A DNA stretch of 64,000 bases from Euglena gracilis (Eukaryota > Euglenida > Euglenophyceae > Euglenales), in contig CP154954.1 in NCBI GenBank assembly GCA_039621445.1, positions 30,322,395 to 30,386,394 of the forward strand. Reading direction: 5' to 3'. The notes under the pieces are model-generated. The model had not been told where the DNA came from. It saw nothing but the letters and a program-made list of their open reading frames with translations, and ran no database searches. A program made the translations under genes and the position numbers. Positions 54,365 through 64,000 of the stretch are shown here, piece by piece; within the stretch, counting starts at the first letter, position 1, and each line of letters begins with the position of its first letter.

Positions 54365-56605
54365 TACGCGTACGGAAACTCCGACCCCCTTATTTTTCCG
54401 CGAATGGGATTATTCGCGTGACCCTATATATAGTACCATTGTGAATAGACTTCGTAATGGTGAATCCATAGAGAATTACTCTCTATCACCATGATTCTGG
54501 TTATAAATATTGTATACCCCAAGACCTGGTTGATGATGTGATTTTGAGCTATCAGAACCATGGTCACCCTGGGGCCCCCAAACCAATTTGGCCAGCACCC
54601 CGGGTATTGTGAAGCCTTAAGCAATAGACTGATTGTTGCAAGAAAAATGTTGCACATCAAATTTCGAGAATTTGATGCAACCCTTCATTGATATGGTAAT
54701 TTTTTGAAATGATAAATTGATATGCAATATTGTTGCTTCTGTGGCATATTGAATGCTTTTAACAGCAATCCATATCATTGAGTCTCTTCTGCAAAAAAAA
54801 GTCCAACATCCAGCAATTCTTCAAAAGAATTATGCAACCTTGGGGCATCAACAACCATAAATATATCTGGCCTCTGGGCGAGGATCCAACTTTGAAGGAG
54901 GCCAAGTTTCCATGCTATCGTTAAAAGGGAATGTGAGGCTAAAATGTGATGGAAGATAACAGCCCTGGATTTGAGAAAGCTAAATGCGGTATTTCGGGCT
55001 CATTATAGACGGCAAAGAGGGGGCAGTGGTCTGCGTTCGGCGGGAACGCTGTAAAAAGGACCCAACGGGTGCCGCTCTACAACAGAAGGCGCAAAATATT
55101 TCAAAAAATGCGGGAGCACCCCTTTGTCCGACTCTTCAAAGTGGCACACCGGGTCAGGGGTCGTAGGAACCCGGTCGGTGGGCAAAGGAGGGGGTACATG
55201 AGCCCTGGGTGTTCACATGTCAGTGGGGGGGGGGGTCGTACACGCCACCCAACCCACAACCCCTGACCAGGGGGTGATCGGACGCCGTGCCAAAAAACAA
55301 CCCAATTTTCAAAGCCATCTTCAACCCCGGCCAGGAGGGTGGTCGTATGTACCCCCGAAACTGTGACCCCCAACTGGGGGGTGGTCATTGTTCATGGGTG
55401 TTTGGTGGGCAAAGGAAGGAGGTATGGGGGCTGTGGTGAGTTGGGTGGGATGACATTGGAACCTTCAAGAAAATTATGGATGACTGCAGAAAAGCTCATA
55501 CTGAGAACACATTTCCACCAAAGAGGAAAAATTAACCTCAGGCTCAAAGTGCCAATTTTTTCCAAGTTGGAAAAAAATTCCCAACAGAACTAGGGGGAGG
55601 GGCAAACTTGGCACGAAGGGTCCCCCTTGGGGTCCAAAAAAAAAATCCAGGGGAGCCGAGGGAAACGTTTGGCGTAGAAATTGGCACCCCCCCCAGAAAA
55701 ATGGAAAGCTGGCGGGGGGGGGGGGGACTCCACCCCACATCGGTCCTTTGGGAAATTTAAAAAAAAACTCCGCTGTTCCAGCACAGTCAAGGACAAAAAA
55801 CCAAGGAAGTGGGCAAGAAAAATTGGTATTTTTCGGCAAGAAGAGGTCGACACCAGGAAAAAAATGAGCCCTGGCATCCTTGGACCATCGTCCATCCACC
55901 CAAATCATCAAAAAATGTACATTTTAACTTTTGAGTTTTTGACCCCGTTCAAGTCCTAGTCCAGCCCTTTGTCGGCAGAAAGGGGGGGGGGCTGTCCTTA
56001 AGAAAACAAAAAAAAACGTTCCTGACCCTTCCGGTTTCAAAGGACCGCCCTGCCCCCCCCCCCCCACACAGTTCTGTACAGCCCCTAGCAAATTCCGCCA
56101 AAAATCAAAAAAAATACACAAATGCAGAAAAGGCGCTTGTGCCCCCCTGCCTTGAGACCCATCTGAGGAATTGTCAGAACGCATTGCATCATCCATTGGG
56201 TGGATCTCAAGGAATCATTATTTTTTATTAAATTATTTTTCACGGCGGGAGGGGTCCCAGCTCAGCCCACCCCACTCACGGTGGATGGGGGTCCCTCTTT
56301 TTTTTAGTGCGAAGAACTAACATTTTTGGGACAAAATTGACCCCCCGAATCCCCTGTCCCACCCCAGGGGCAGGTTTGGTGCCGACCCCTCCAGGTCCTA
56401 AAAAACAGCATCTCACACCTCGTCCATTTGATATTATGCATTTGAACCAATTTCTGAAAAAGGGGTCGGACCAAAATGAGTTCCATCTGTTTCAACGAAA
56501 CCCAAGTTAACAAAAGTGCTGGGGGGATCGGTGGGGAGGACCTAAACCAAAGCCTCACAAAATAAAGAATCACCAAGGTGAGTGGATGTTTCTGAGTTTC
56601 TTTGC
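54365..56605. other. No recognised gene
   Basis: 54440-55000 is AT-richer unique DNA. 55160-55290 shares 'gtcgtaggaacccggtcggtg' with about 12770. 55600-56110 has G/C runs and poly-A. Nothing coding is supported. Confidence 0.4.
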
Positions 56606-56612
56606 TCATCTT

Positions 56613-56815
56613 CCGCTAACCACTGACCCCCACACCCACCCTGAACAAGTATCACTCAGTAGCTCTTTTGTACATTACACCCACAGTATAATCTACCCGC
56701 GACATGTGGCGGCAGAGGGAGTCACAAGGGGGTTCCTCTTGTGGCGAGGGCCAAAAGAGACGTTTCCCTGGGCCCGGGGCACAGTTTGGGTGAAGCTGTG
56801 CTACCCACCGTGGTG
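56613..56815 (+). ncRNA. Structured repeat (retroelement UTR or tail), copy 1
   Basis: Homologous to 62755-62925. Two hairpins are seen: CACAAG...CTTGTG (56733-56755 region) and GCACAG...CTGTGC (56777-56800 region). Differences between the copies keep pairing (A-U to G-U). It ends about 25 bp before the start of the next non-LTR copy, so it is either the 3' tail of an upstream copy or a promoter/leader. Function inferred only. Confidence 0.5.
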
Positions 56816-57998
56816 TTTGCCAAAAAATCTGAGTTTCTTTCTGAGTGTCTATTTTTTTTCGTGTGTATTTTTCTTCGCATAATACATGGCGGACAATTGA
56901 AAGCTCCTGGTGGGGTCAAGTATCCAAGTCAAGAATTCAACTATCATCGAAAGTCCTTACAAGTCCTGCTGGTGCAGGCGGAAGAAGGCAGAAGTCCTGC
57001 TGGTGCAGGCGGAAGAAGGCAGACGTCCTGCCGGTGCAGGCGGAACAAGGCGGTGTTCATGTTACAAGCTTTGGGCTTCAGCCCTTTGGTGTTACTGCAG
57101 GAGCTCATCATGCTTTCTATGGCCGGTGAGGCCTTTATGGTTTATCTGGTTTCTTTGGGCCTGAAAAGGCCCCCACCAACCTTTCTAGGCCTGAAAAGGC
57201 CCCCCCAGCCACTGGGCCTGCAAAGGCCCCCCCAGCCACTGGGCCTGAAAAGGCACCCCCAGCCCCCGGGCCTGCAAAGGCCCCCCCCCAATGATCAGCC
57301 CCCCAATCACTGCATACCCACCCCTGCTATCATGCCCAACCACTGCAAACCCACCATGCACACCACCATTCTTTGGGTCTCCAAAGGTCACCCATCACCA
57401 ACCCTTCCATTTGCATGCAGGGAAACCTTCTGGTGCTGACATCTTCCCCAACCAACCCCCCAGATTGCTTTCAAACATTGTTCTCCATCCGTACCCCTGT
57501 CATCTCACACCAGGCATCAGACATCTTTTCACAGTTTTGGTTTTCATTGCCAGACTCGGGGCTAGTGGCTGCACCAACATCTGTTGTAAGCCCCCACTGC
57601 CACTTGGAACCTGTTTGCATTCCTTCTCTGTGCACTCTCTTTTGCTTTGTTTGAAAGTGCCAGTGAAAACCTGTGTCCTGAAGGGAAACTCCTTTCATCT
57701 GTTGACACTTTTTGCAGCAGTTTTGACTTGACATTGAAAAACATTTTGCCACCCCAACCCCTAAGTGACACCATTTTACCCCAGTGTCCTGCAAAGTCAC
57801 TGAGACTGCAAAGGCCCCTCTGTGACAACATTTCGGTCTGTTGCACCATTTTGCCCCAGTGGCCTCAACACCATTTTGCTCCAGTGGCCTGCCAAGGCCA
57901 TGGGCCTGCAAAGGCCCCCCTGTGACACATTTTTTTCCTGTTGCAGCATTTTGTCCCAGTGGCCGGCAAAGGCCATGGGCCTTCAAAGGCCCCCCCCC

Positions 57999-58669
57999 CA
58001 AGGTTGACGGCTTGTTTTTTTTTGAAACAAAAAAAACATGTTTTTTTAAAAAATATGTTTTTTAAAAAAAAAACAAAAAAAACGTCATGGAGGGGTTGGG
58101 GGAAAAAATTTTTGCAATGTTTTTTTTGGGAAAAAGTGCATTTTTTATCTCTACAACATTCATTTTTTTGGGTTGAAAGCATGATTTTCGCACCAGAAAA
58201 CACAGATTTGGAAATACTTTCACACATTTGAAAAAAAAACTTCACAGGGGGTGTTCCCCCCATGACCCCCCTCCCCCAACCCGACCTAAGACCCGTTTTG
58301 GCCATTTTTTCTGAAAAACTTGGCTGGTGATGCCTAATTTGACAAAATATTCCGGTAGATTTCCTAATTTTCGTTTGGGGGATTCCTATTTTGGAGTCTA
58401 AAAAGGATTTTATCCCAAAAATTCTTTTTCGGTGATTTCTAATCTGGCCACCGAAAATGTGACCCCCCCTCGTGACCCCCCCTGTGACCCCCGTGACCCC
58501 CCCCCCTCGTGACCCGAACCACCCGCAAAAACAATTCTTCAAAAAAAATGGTCATTTCGCAAGGAAAAAGGTCAATTTTTGCTATTTCGAAAAAAAACAT
58601 GTTTTTTTGCTTTTTTTAAAAAAAACATGTTTTTTTGTTTTTTTTTAAATAAAAAAAACGTCAACCCTG
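57999..58669. mobile_element. CAAGGTTGACG...CGTCAACCCTG MITE
   Basis: 671 bp with inverted ends CAAGGTTGACG and CGTCAACCCTG, flanked by CCCCCCCC and CCCCCCCT. The interior is poly-T/A and 'catgttttttt' repeats with C-run 'gtgacccccc' sequence. It interrupts the hairpin region of the non-LTR element. A related left end occurs at 49946. Confidence 0.75.
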
Positions 58670-58699
58670 CCCCCCCTGACACCATTGTTGCTCTCAGCC

Positions 58700-59301
58700 T
58701 GAAAAGCCCCCGACAAACTGGCAAACCATGTTCCTCCACATTTTGGCGTGCAACAGTGGCCCCCCAGCCAGCCAGTTCTGTCAGATTCTGCTGGCCTGCA
58801 ACCTTCCCACCTCAGCAAAATGAACTTGACAACCCCCAGGTTCCCTCTCCGCTGATAGGAAAAAACCACCCGACGTCGGCCAAACAAAGAAAAGTGCTTG
58901 TGCCTTACACCCCTGCAAAAGACAGCACACAGCCTACCCTGGCAGCGAAAATTCACCATAAAACCAGAACAACCCCAGGAGCCAAAGCCCCCAGATTCTG
59001 CAGACCTCCGAAATTTGAACGCCAAAGGAAAACGATGAGCTGGCCCGAACGCATGCCCACCATGACGCACCAAAGCCCCAGCACTTGCACAGGTCACCAC
59101 TGTCGCTTGGGGCGCGGAGAATGAATTTTATCCTGTGGTGACATTCAGCCCAACCCAGGCCCCGCAGCACCACCACAGACTGAAATCGACTTCAGTGAGG
59201 ATCCGGCGAGGGCTGTCGGCTTCCTGATGGCAACTGCCTCGGTCCCAACCACCCGGGCCCCACTTTTAGAAACCACTTCGCAAGATGGCCGGAATCTATA
59301 A
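58700..59301 (+). pseudogene. N-terminal ORF of the RLE element
   Basis: Frame 58579-59124 contains NELDNPQVPSPLIGKNHP and SAKQRKVLVPYTPAKDS and matches 44810-44930 in the other copy. A TGA at 59122-59124 then interrupts, and the same frame resumes ILSCGDIQPNPGPAAPP and runs to TAA at 59299-59301. A host that reads through, or one repaired base, would give a continuous protein. The role may be RNA binding; no zinc finger is seen. Confidence 0.65.
59134..59163 (+). other. 2A-like motif CGDIQPNPGP
   Basis: TGT GGT GAC ATT CAG CCC AAC CCA GGC CCC, preceded by ILS. The core NPGP and the GDI are intact and the Glu position is Gln. It would release the N-terminal peptide during translation if active. 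Confidence 0.75.
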
Positions 59302-59373
59302 CAGCTCCTTCTGGACCTTATTGGGGGAGACCCAGCTCAAAGCGAACTGCCATCCAATCCTGCCTCCGCTCAT

Positions 59374-59715
59374 TTGCCTCAGAGCATCGAAATGAACATT
59401 GATGCCGCAACGCACCCCCTTTCAGGACCATGCCCTGACCTCCATCCAACTTGGGATGAAATCGCCCACGATCGCCGTGGTTCCATCGGCCTCATCCCTC
59501 GCGGGGCCATCCAAGCTGTGGCCGAGGTCTATTGCACACTCATGCGCCGCCTGAACGAACAAAGCACCTGGGAAGCCTTGCACGCCCTTTGGTGCTTTCC
59601 CAAGGCAGTGCTGGCTCCCTTCGGCCGTGGCGGGCACGGTCACTGGGCACGTCTTGGTCGCATCCTGCAGACTCGTGCACGACAATACCTAAGCCGCCCT
59701 ACGCTGGAGAGTTAG
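59374..59715 (+). pseudogene. Conserved pre-RT block of the RLE element
   Basis: 113 aa in the same frame as the 2A motif: CPDLHPTWDEIAHDRRGS, LIPRGAIQAVAEVYCTLMRR, WEALHALWCFPKAVLAPFGR, ARLGRILQTRARQYLSRPT, then a stop. Shared with 50843-51445 (-). The domain is conserved between copies, so it probably mattered to the element; its function is unknown. Confidence 0.7.
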
Positions 59716-59733
59716 AAGGACACCTCTTCTCCA

Positions 59734-60480
59734 TTGGGAGGCACTAACACACGAAAGAGACCACGTACCAGACTGGCTGCCTCGAAAGAGGAAGAAGTAA
59801 CAAAAGAAGAATTTGTCTCCAGACTGGAACGACTGGTCGGCAGGGGTGCAGTATCCAAAGCCTGCAATTTGTTGACTTCTGAGGGCGTTCAAGATCCCGA
59901 CAACCCCTTGGTACGCGAACGCCCCCGGCAATTACATCCACATGAACCGCCTCCTGGACTTGGCCCGGCGACCATGAGACGTTCGCTACCAGCTGCCACT
60001 TCTGAGGAAGACATGCAACAACGCCGGACCATAGTGCGAAAGGCAGTCTTCAGCTTTGGCCCAGAATCCTCCCCAGGCCCCTCTGGCTTGAGGCCCGACC
60101 ACCTTCGGTGTTTGCTGGGTCATGATGCAGGTTGCCATGCAGATGACCTTTTGGACGAACTCACGACCTTCTGTTACCGCACCATTGACAATGGGCTGCC
60201 AAAAGGACCTGCAGCAATCATGGCAGCAGCCAGACTGACAGCCTTGCGGAAAGTGAAGGCAGCAAAAAAACACCGATGATTTTGGCAACCAATGCCCACC
60301 TACTCCAGAAGAAGAGGGAACCAGGCCCATAGCAGCGGGCGAGTGCCTGCGTCGTCTGGTGGGAAAAATGATCATTAGACAGGAAGTGGTGAGAACAGCA
60401 GTTCACAACAATCTACCTGGACAGTTTGGCGTTGGCCATTCTGATCCTTGTTCCATTGTCGCCATTGGGCTTCAGCAGCT
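59734..60480 (+). pseudogene. Linker and RT start of the RLE element
   Basis: 59734-60279 reads EEFVSRLERLVGRGAVSKAC, RKAVFSFGPESSPGPSGLRP, DDLLDELTTFCYRTIDNGLP, the usual entry into RT of this group. After a frame break, ECLRRLVGKM and NLPGQFGVGHSDPCSIV (about 60335-60460) are early RT motifs. The palm is on the opposite strand just downstream. Confidence 0.75.
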
Positions 60481-60521
60481 TGTTGGGCGGAGCCCCCAAC
60501 CCCACCCACCCCCACCCCTGC

Positions 60522-60890
60522 CTAACCTCCTTCACGCAGAATGTATCGGACTGCTGTTTCCAGTTGTTCTAGGGTGCCCACGAGATGGGCATCGTCCAAG
60601 TACCATGCTTGCCATCCGACCAGCTCACCCACTTTTTCAACCAGATTTTGAATTGCAATTGCGAACGCCGCAGGACCACATGGGTCACCTTGTTGCACGC
60701 CACTTTTGCTGCGGAAGGAGGTTGAACCATAGTACAAAGTGGAATGCTCACTGTAGCAGCTCTCCATCCATGCTGTCATCTCAGGGCAGCGTTCTCGAAC
60801 AGCGTCCAACATACCTTCACGGCGCAGGCAGTTGAAGGCATTTGCAAAGTCCAATTGCAGCCCTAAAGGAATTTCATGGAGAAACTTCAC
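60522..60890 (-). pseudogene. RT palm domain, inverted in place
   Basis: LGLQLDFANAFNCLRREGM, KSGVQQGDPCGPAAFAIAIQ and WYLDDAHLVG are RT motifs with an intact catalytic Asp and DD pair. The segment fills exactly the gap in the + strand protein: the preceding part ends at GVGHSDPCSIVAIG and the following part resumes at EGPLIGVSLN. A 76-bp palindromic sequence with TTCACCGGTGAA repeats (60868-60943) marks the right junction. Confidence 0.88.
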
Positions 60891-60943
60891 TGGTGAAGTT
60901 CACCGGTGAAGTTCACCGGTGAAGTTCGTCCATGAATTTCCAA
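60868..60943. repeat. Palindrome with TTCACCGGTGAA repeats
   Basis: 'ggaatttcatggagaaacttcac' and 'gtgaagttcgtccatgaatttcc' are imperfect inverted arms around three overlapping TTCACCGGTGAA-type palindromes, at the inversion junction of the RT. Confidence 0.85.
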
Positions 60944-60979
60944 TGAAGAGGGGGGGTGGGGGGGTCCCGCCCGAAAACC

Positions 60980-62519
60980 CCAAAGTTCACCGCCTGATCT
61001 CCGAAGGACCCCTCATTGGGGTTTCCCTGAATATGTACAAGTGTCGGTTGTGGGGACCTGCCTTTGGAATGGAATGGTCCAGCCTCCCAACCAACACAAC
61101 CCCGCTCCAACAAATCCCAGTGCAGGCATATTCTGAAGCAAGTGGCCTCAAGGACCTTGGACTGCCAGTCTGCCACCCAGCAGGGGGGGGGGGGTTCGCC
61201 TCCACTGTCTGGGCTCCACAAGTTGAAATGGTTCTGAAGGCATGCAATCTCCTACAGCTTGTGCCAAGTGCCCATGTCCAGTACACCCTTTTGCGACAGT
61301 GTTTGGATGCGTGTCGCGTCAATGACTTATTGAGGGGAACTCCACTGCCTCTAGCTTGGGACCAATGCTTGTTGCTGAGCCACTGTTTACGAAACACACT
61401 GAGTTGCACCATGACAGCACCAGTTGATGACAACCAGTGGTCACAGGGGGGACTAGGAATTAAGGATCCGCAGGAATGCCGACTCGCTGCACGATGGTCA
61501 GCCCAACTGGACTTTCTCCAAAGGGCTGAAACGATGCTGGGGCTGCCAGACTTTGTAATCCGCAATATGAAACCACCGGATTTTGACTCCGCACTGACAT
61601 TGCTCAAAATCGTTGTGGTTGAAGGTCAGCCCCTGCAGGCCTTAACTGATGACTGCACCCGTGCCACCCAACTACCACGAGAGATGGTGTCACAGAAACA
61701 CTGGGGAAACGTCTGCTCAATTCTGCGCCAAAAGAAACTGGAAAAGTCCCTGTCCGGATCCGATGTCATTCAATTTTCCTGCCAAACAAGGCCTCATGCC
61801 ATGGCCTGGACGTGTGCAGTCCCCTGTGCTGGCACAAAAACCCTTGTTCCCACAAAAGAAGTTGTTGCCCTCCTCCAATGGACGCTTGGCGCTCCTGTGG
61901 TAAAAACAGAAGAAAGCAACTCTCCTGGATGTCCTCGATGCATGAGCCCACTTGACACAGCCGGCCACCACCTCGTCTGCTGCCACGGTAACAACCTCGT
62001 TCGGCGGCACGGGGCAGTGCAAAGCTTTGTCTTGAATCTGGCACAACGAGCTGGCTTCCCTGCACGTCGAGAAGAAAAAGCCGAGGATGGAACACGACCG
62101 GGTGATGTTTTTATCACTCGATTCGACGCAAATGGTCCCGTAGCCATTGATGTCACAGTGAGGCACCCACTTGCACCCTCCAGGTCACCTCCAGCTCAGG
62201 TGGACAATTGGCACAATCGACAGGAGACAAAATCGCCAAATATGGGGAGCCTTGCAAGCGACGCGGTTGGACATTTATCCCACTGGTGATGGACTGTTAC
62301 GGTGGCATGAGTGAAGCAGGCCAAGGATTCGTCTCCACATGCATCCGCCTCCAAACAAGCCAACATAACGGCTGGGAGAGGCGTGGTGTGGAGGCCAGTG
62401 CATGGCAGGGGCTTGGAATGGCTTTGATGCGCGAGTTGGCACGACAACTGGCATGGGGACAGTGTCCTGAGCAACTGCTTGACTGCAGTAGCGCTGGTAA
62501 GCGTTCCCCGTATTTCTGA
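60980..62519 (+). pseudogene. RT thumb, Cys-His motif and restriction-like endonuclease
   Basis: From EGPLIGVSLNMYKCRLWGPA the frame runs through the RT C-terminus to a CxxC...HxxxxC motif, CPRCMSPLDTAGHHLVCC (61930-61985), and a PD-(D/E)xK-like nuclease: RPGDVFITRFDANGPVAIDV (62098-62158). After a frame break near 62215 it continues KIAKYGEPCKRRGWTFIPLV, then STCIRLQTSQHNGWERRG and a stop at 62517-62519. This is the layout of R2/NeSL-type elements. 1371 bp of it is open without interruption. Confidence 0.88.
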
Positions 62520-62754
62520 CTGTGACTTCATCCAGTGCACCTGCCACCTCTATCACCTCTACCACCCTCGGTGGCCCACACAGAACAATGGCCACGGGGC
62601 CATCTTTCTTACCTACCACACTCGGACGGCTCTGAAAACAAAAACACCAAGAAAAATCAGCAAATGACACAAACACGCCAACAGTGGCAAGCAAAGCACA
62701 CACCCCCCTCTCTCCCCGCCGTATATATTGAAGATGGGACTTTCCCATTTTCCT

Positions 62755-62925
62755 CTAACCACTGACCGCGGGACATGCCTTTGTACTTTCTGTACTTTAC
62801 ACCCATAGTATCTACCGGCGACCTGTGGCCGCACAGGGAGTCACGAGGAGTTTCTCCTTGTGGCGAGGGCCAAAAGAGACGTCTCCCTGGGCCCGGGGCA
62901 CGGTCTGGGTGAAGCTGTGCTACCC
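62755..62925 (+). ncRNA. Structured repeat (retroelement 3' tail), copy 2
   Basis: Matches 56613-56815 and lies 235 bp after the element's stop codon, as a 3' UTR would. Hairpins: CACGAGG...CCTTGTG, GAGACGTCTC (palindrome), GGGCC...GGCCC, GCACGG...CTGTGC. In RLE elements the 3' RNA structure is what the RT binds; that role is inferred here. Confidence 0.55.
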
Positions 62926-63692
62926 GTAGTGAATGTTTTGTTCAAAAAAGAACCCAACATTACACCACTTCTCAGACGCTTAATCCACCTCGATCATTTG
63001 CAGTGAAAGGATGAAATGTGACAGCACAGGAACACGCAAGGGAGGCACAGGGGTTGTGTGAAGCATGAATTGGCTTATCGACTGCCCCCCCCCCGTTTGG
63101 TTGATTATGTGACAGGTTTGGGAGGTGTCCCAGTGGTGATGCCTTCACCTGGGAATTTACAGCTGGAGGTCTCGGGGGAGGGCCTAGCCCCCTTGGGGGG
63201 GGCCCAGTCCCCCATGATGGAGGAGTCTTTCACCTGTCGTTTTGGCTGCCCGACTCCTGTCAAAGTACCAAGATGTGGTATCATCAAGCCCTGTAGGTGG
63301 GGGGGGGGGCTTCAAAACGTGGCAAAGCGAGGTGGCGCCACGATTCCTATGCAGTGCCGGAATCGGTGGTACGGCAAGCAATCCTTAACTTAACGTGGAT
63401 GCCGTCAATGAGGAGACCACGGCCTGATTGATGAAATGACTCTCCACGGTCCGGGTCCAGATAATAAATTTTTTTGAAGATACAAAAACCTCTGATTTTT
63501 TGAGATTTTCAGAAAAGCGTGGTTTCCTTTTGGTGGAAATGATGCCAGAGAACACAAATTTCACAAAAAAAATCTGAAAAGGGGTAGGGGGGTATCCGAG
63601 ACCCTTTTTCTCGACCCCCCTAAACGACCCTCCCCTGAGTGACCCTCCGGGGTCCTAGCCGGGACCAAAGGGGGGTCATTCAGGGGGGGGTC
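62926..63692. other. No recognised gene
   Basis: Mixed unique DNA with G/C runs near 63195, 63300 and 63590-63690. Nothing coding is supported. Confidence 0.4.
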
Positions 63693-63890
63693 TTCCTTGT
63701 GGAGGAAATCCATGCAGTGTGCGGTTGGCAGGCATGGTATTTGGATGACGCCCACGTCGTGGGGAACCCGCGACAACTCGAAGCGGTAGTACACCTCGTG
63801 TTGGAGGAAGGACCTCTCGTTGGTGTTGCCTTGAATGCCGAGAAGTGCACCCTGTGGGGCCCCGCCTTCAACCCAGACTGGGCTTCAGTG
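63693..63890 (+). pseudogene. RT palm fragment of another RLE element
   Basis: Without an ATG the frame reads FLVEEIHAVCGWQAWYLDD, AHVVGNPRQLEAVVHLV, GVALNAEKCTLWGPAFNPDW. It matches the element at 60.5-61.1 kb (GWQAWYLDDAHLVGTLEQLE; GVSLNMYKCRLWGPAFGMEW), here with both halves on one strand. Homology fades after about 63890. The 5' part is replaced by a G run at 63681-63690. Confidence 0.8.
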
Positions 63891-64000
63891 AACGTCCAAA
63901 GCTTTCCCTTTTCCCCTTTTAGGATCGTTTTTTGGCTCCTCGAGCCGACTTGTGTCGGAAATTTTTTCCCATTCTGCACCCCCCTGTGGCCGAAGCTGGG

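Larger units (their letters stand above)
56842..62520 (+). mobile_element. Near full-length non-LTR retrotransposon (RLE type, 2A motif)
   Basis: Order: 5' region shared with 43797 onward, GNRA-hairpin arrays at 57150-57290 and 57780-57995, a nested MITE at 57999-58669, an N-terminal frame with a TGA then a 2A motif at 59134, a conserved block at 59374-59715, a linker, RT (a central part inverted at 60.52-60.89 kb) and a C-terminal nuclease to 62.52 kb, followed at 62755 by a structured repeat. Three or more frame breaks make it defective. RLE elements insert by target-primed reverse transcription, often at specific sites. Confidence 0.8.

Noticed and set aside
56613-56815. Spliceosomal snRNA or 5S rRNA gene
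   Set aside because: It does not match U1, U2, U4, U5, U6 or 5S landmarks; kept only as a structured repeat.

Overview
The window is nuclear DNA of a eukaryote, most likely a euglenid alga close to Euglena. The main evidence is one conserved host gene, UDP-glucose 6-dehydrogenase (UGDH, + strand, about 1.27-10.72 kb). It is cut into ten visible exons by introns that mostly lack GT/AG ends. Placing the exons by homology leaves introns with CAG near +4 to +6 and CTG near -8 to -6, and with complementary ends. That is the signature described for euglenid nonconventional introns. The organism call is inference; no rRNA, tRNA or organelle gene is present to confirm it.

Layout. 1-10.72 kb: UGDH, residues about 117 to the C-terminus in human numbering; the N-terminal exons lie left of the window. 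Its introns are full of G/C homopolymer runs and small inverted-repeat elements. 10.7-18.8 kb: non-coding, with more G/C-run repeats, a CCGCGG-rich foldback element, a GCATTTTTTT array and a few unrecognised open frames. 18.82-23.73 kb: a structurally complete but non-autonomous LTR retrotransposon on the - strand, with 443-bp LTRs, a 5-bp target duplication, an initiator-Met-type primer site and a gag remnant carrying a huge (SQPA)n tract. 24.0-25.9 kb: a 316-bp direct repeat around a repeat-rich frame. 26.5-28.4 kb: a decayed DIRS-like reverse transcriptase/RNase H. 28.57-29.52 kb: a satellite of about 117 bp. 30.3-35.2 kb: a second LTR-element copy (- strand) with a long frameshifted gag bearing two CCHC knuckles.

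35.45-38.83 kb (- strand), 42.16-42.74 kb (- strand), 43.8-45.05 kb (+), 50.8-52.1 kb (mixed), 56.8-62.5 kb (+) and 63.7 kb to the end (+): copies and fragments of non-LTR retrotransposons of the restriction-like-endonuclease type. Several carry 2A-like ribosome-skipping motifs (GD[IV]xxNPGP) near the start of the protein, and two share a 5' region with arrays of GNRA-tetraloop hairpins. 52.1-54.36 kb: pieces of a Ty3/gypsy pol, partly inverted. Between these lie foldbacks, a hAT-like MITE at 46.57-47.00 kb and long G/C-run tracts.

Apart from UGDH no intact host gene is recognised; the rest is mobile DNA, almost all broken by frameshifts, stops, nested insertions and local inversions. The most striking observation is that several small elements here have CAG...CTG termini and 8-bp target duplications. 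If such an element is spliced out together with one copy of its target duplication, the intron boundaries fall exactly at NNN-CAG...CTG-NNNNN. This suggests the nonconventional introns began as such insertions.
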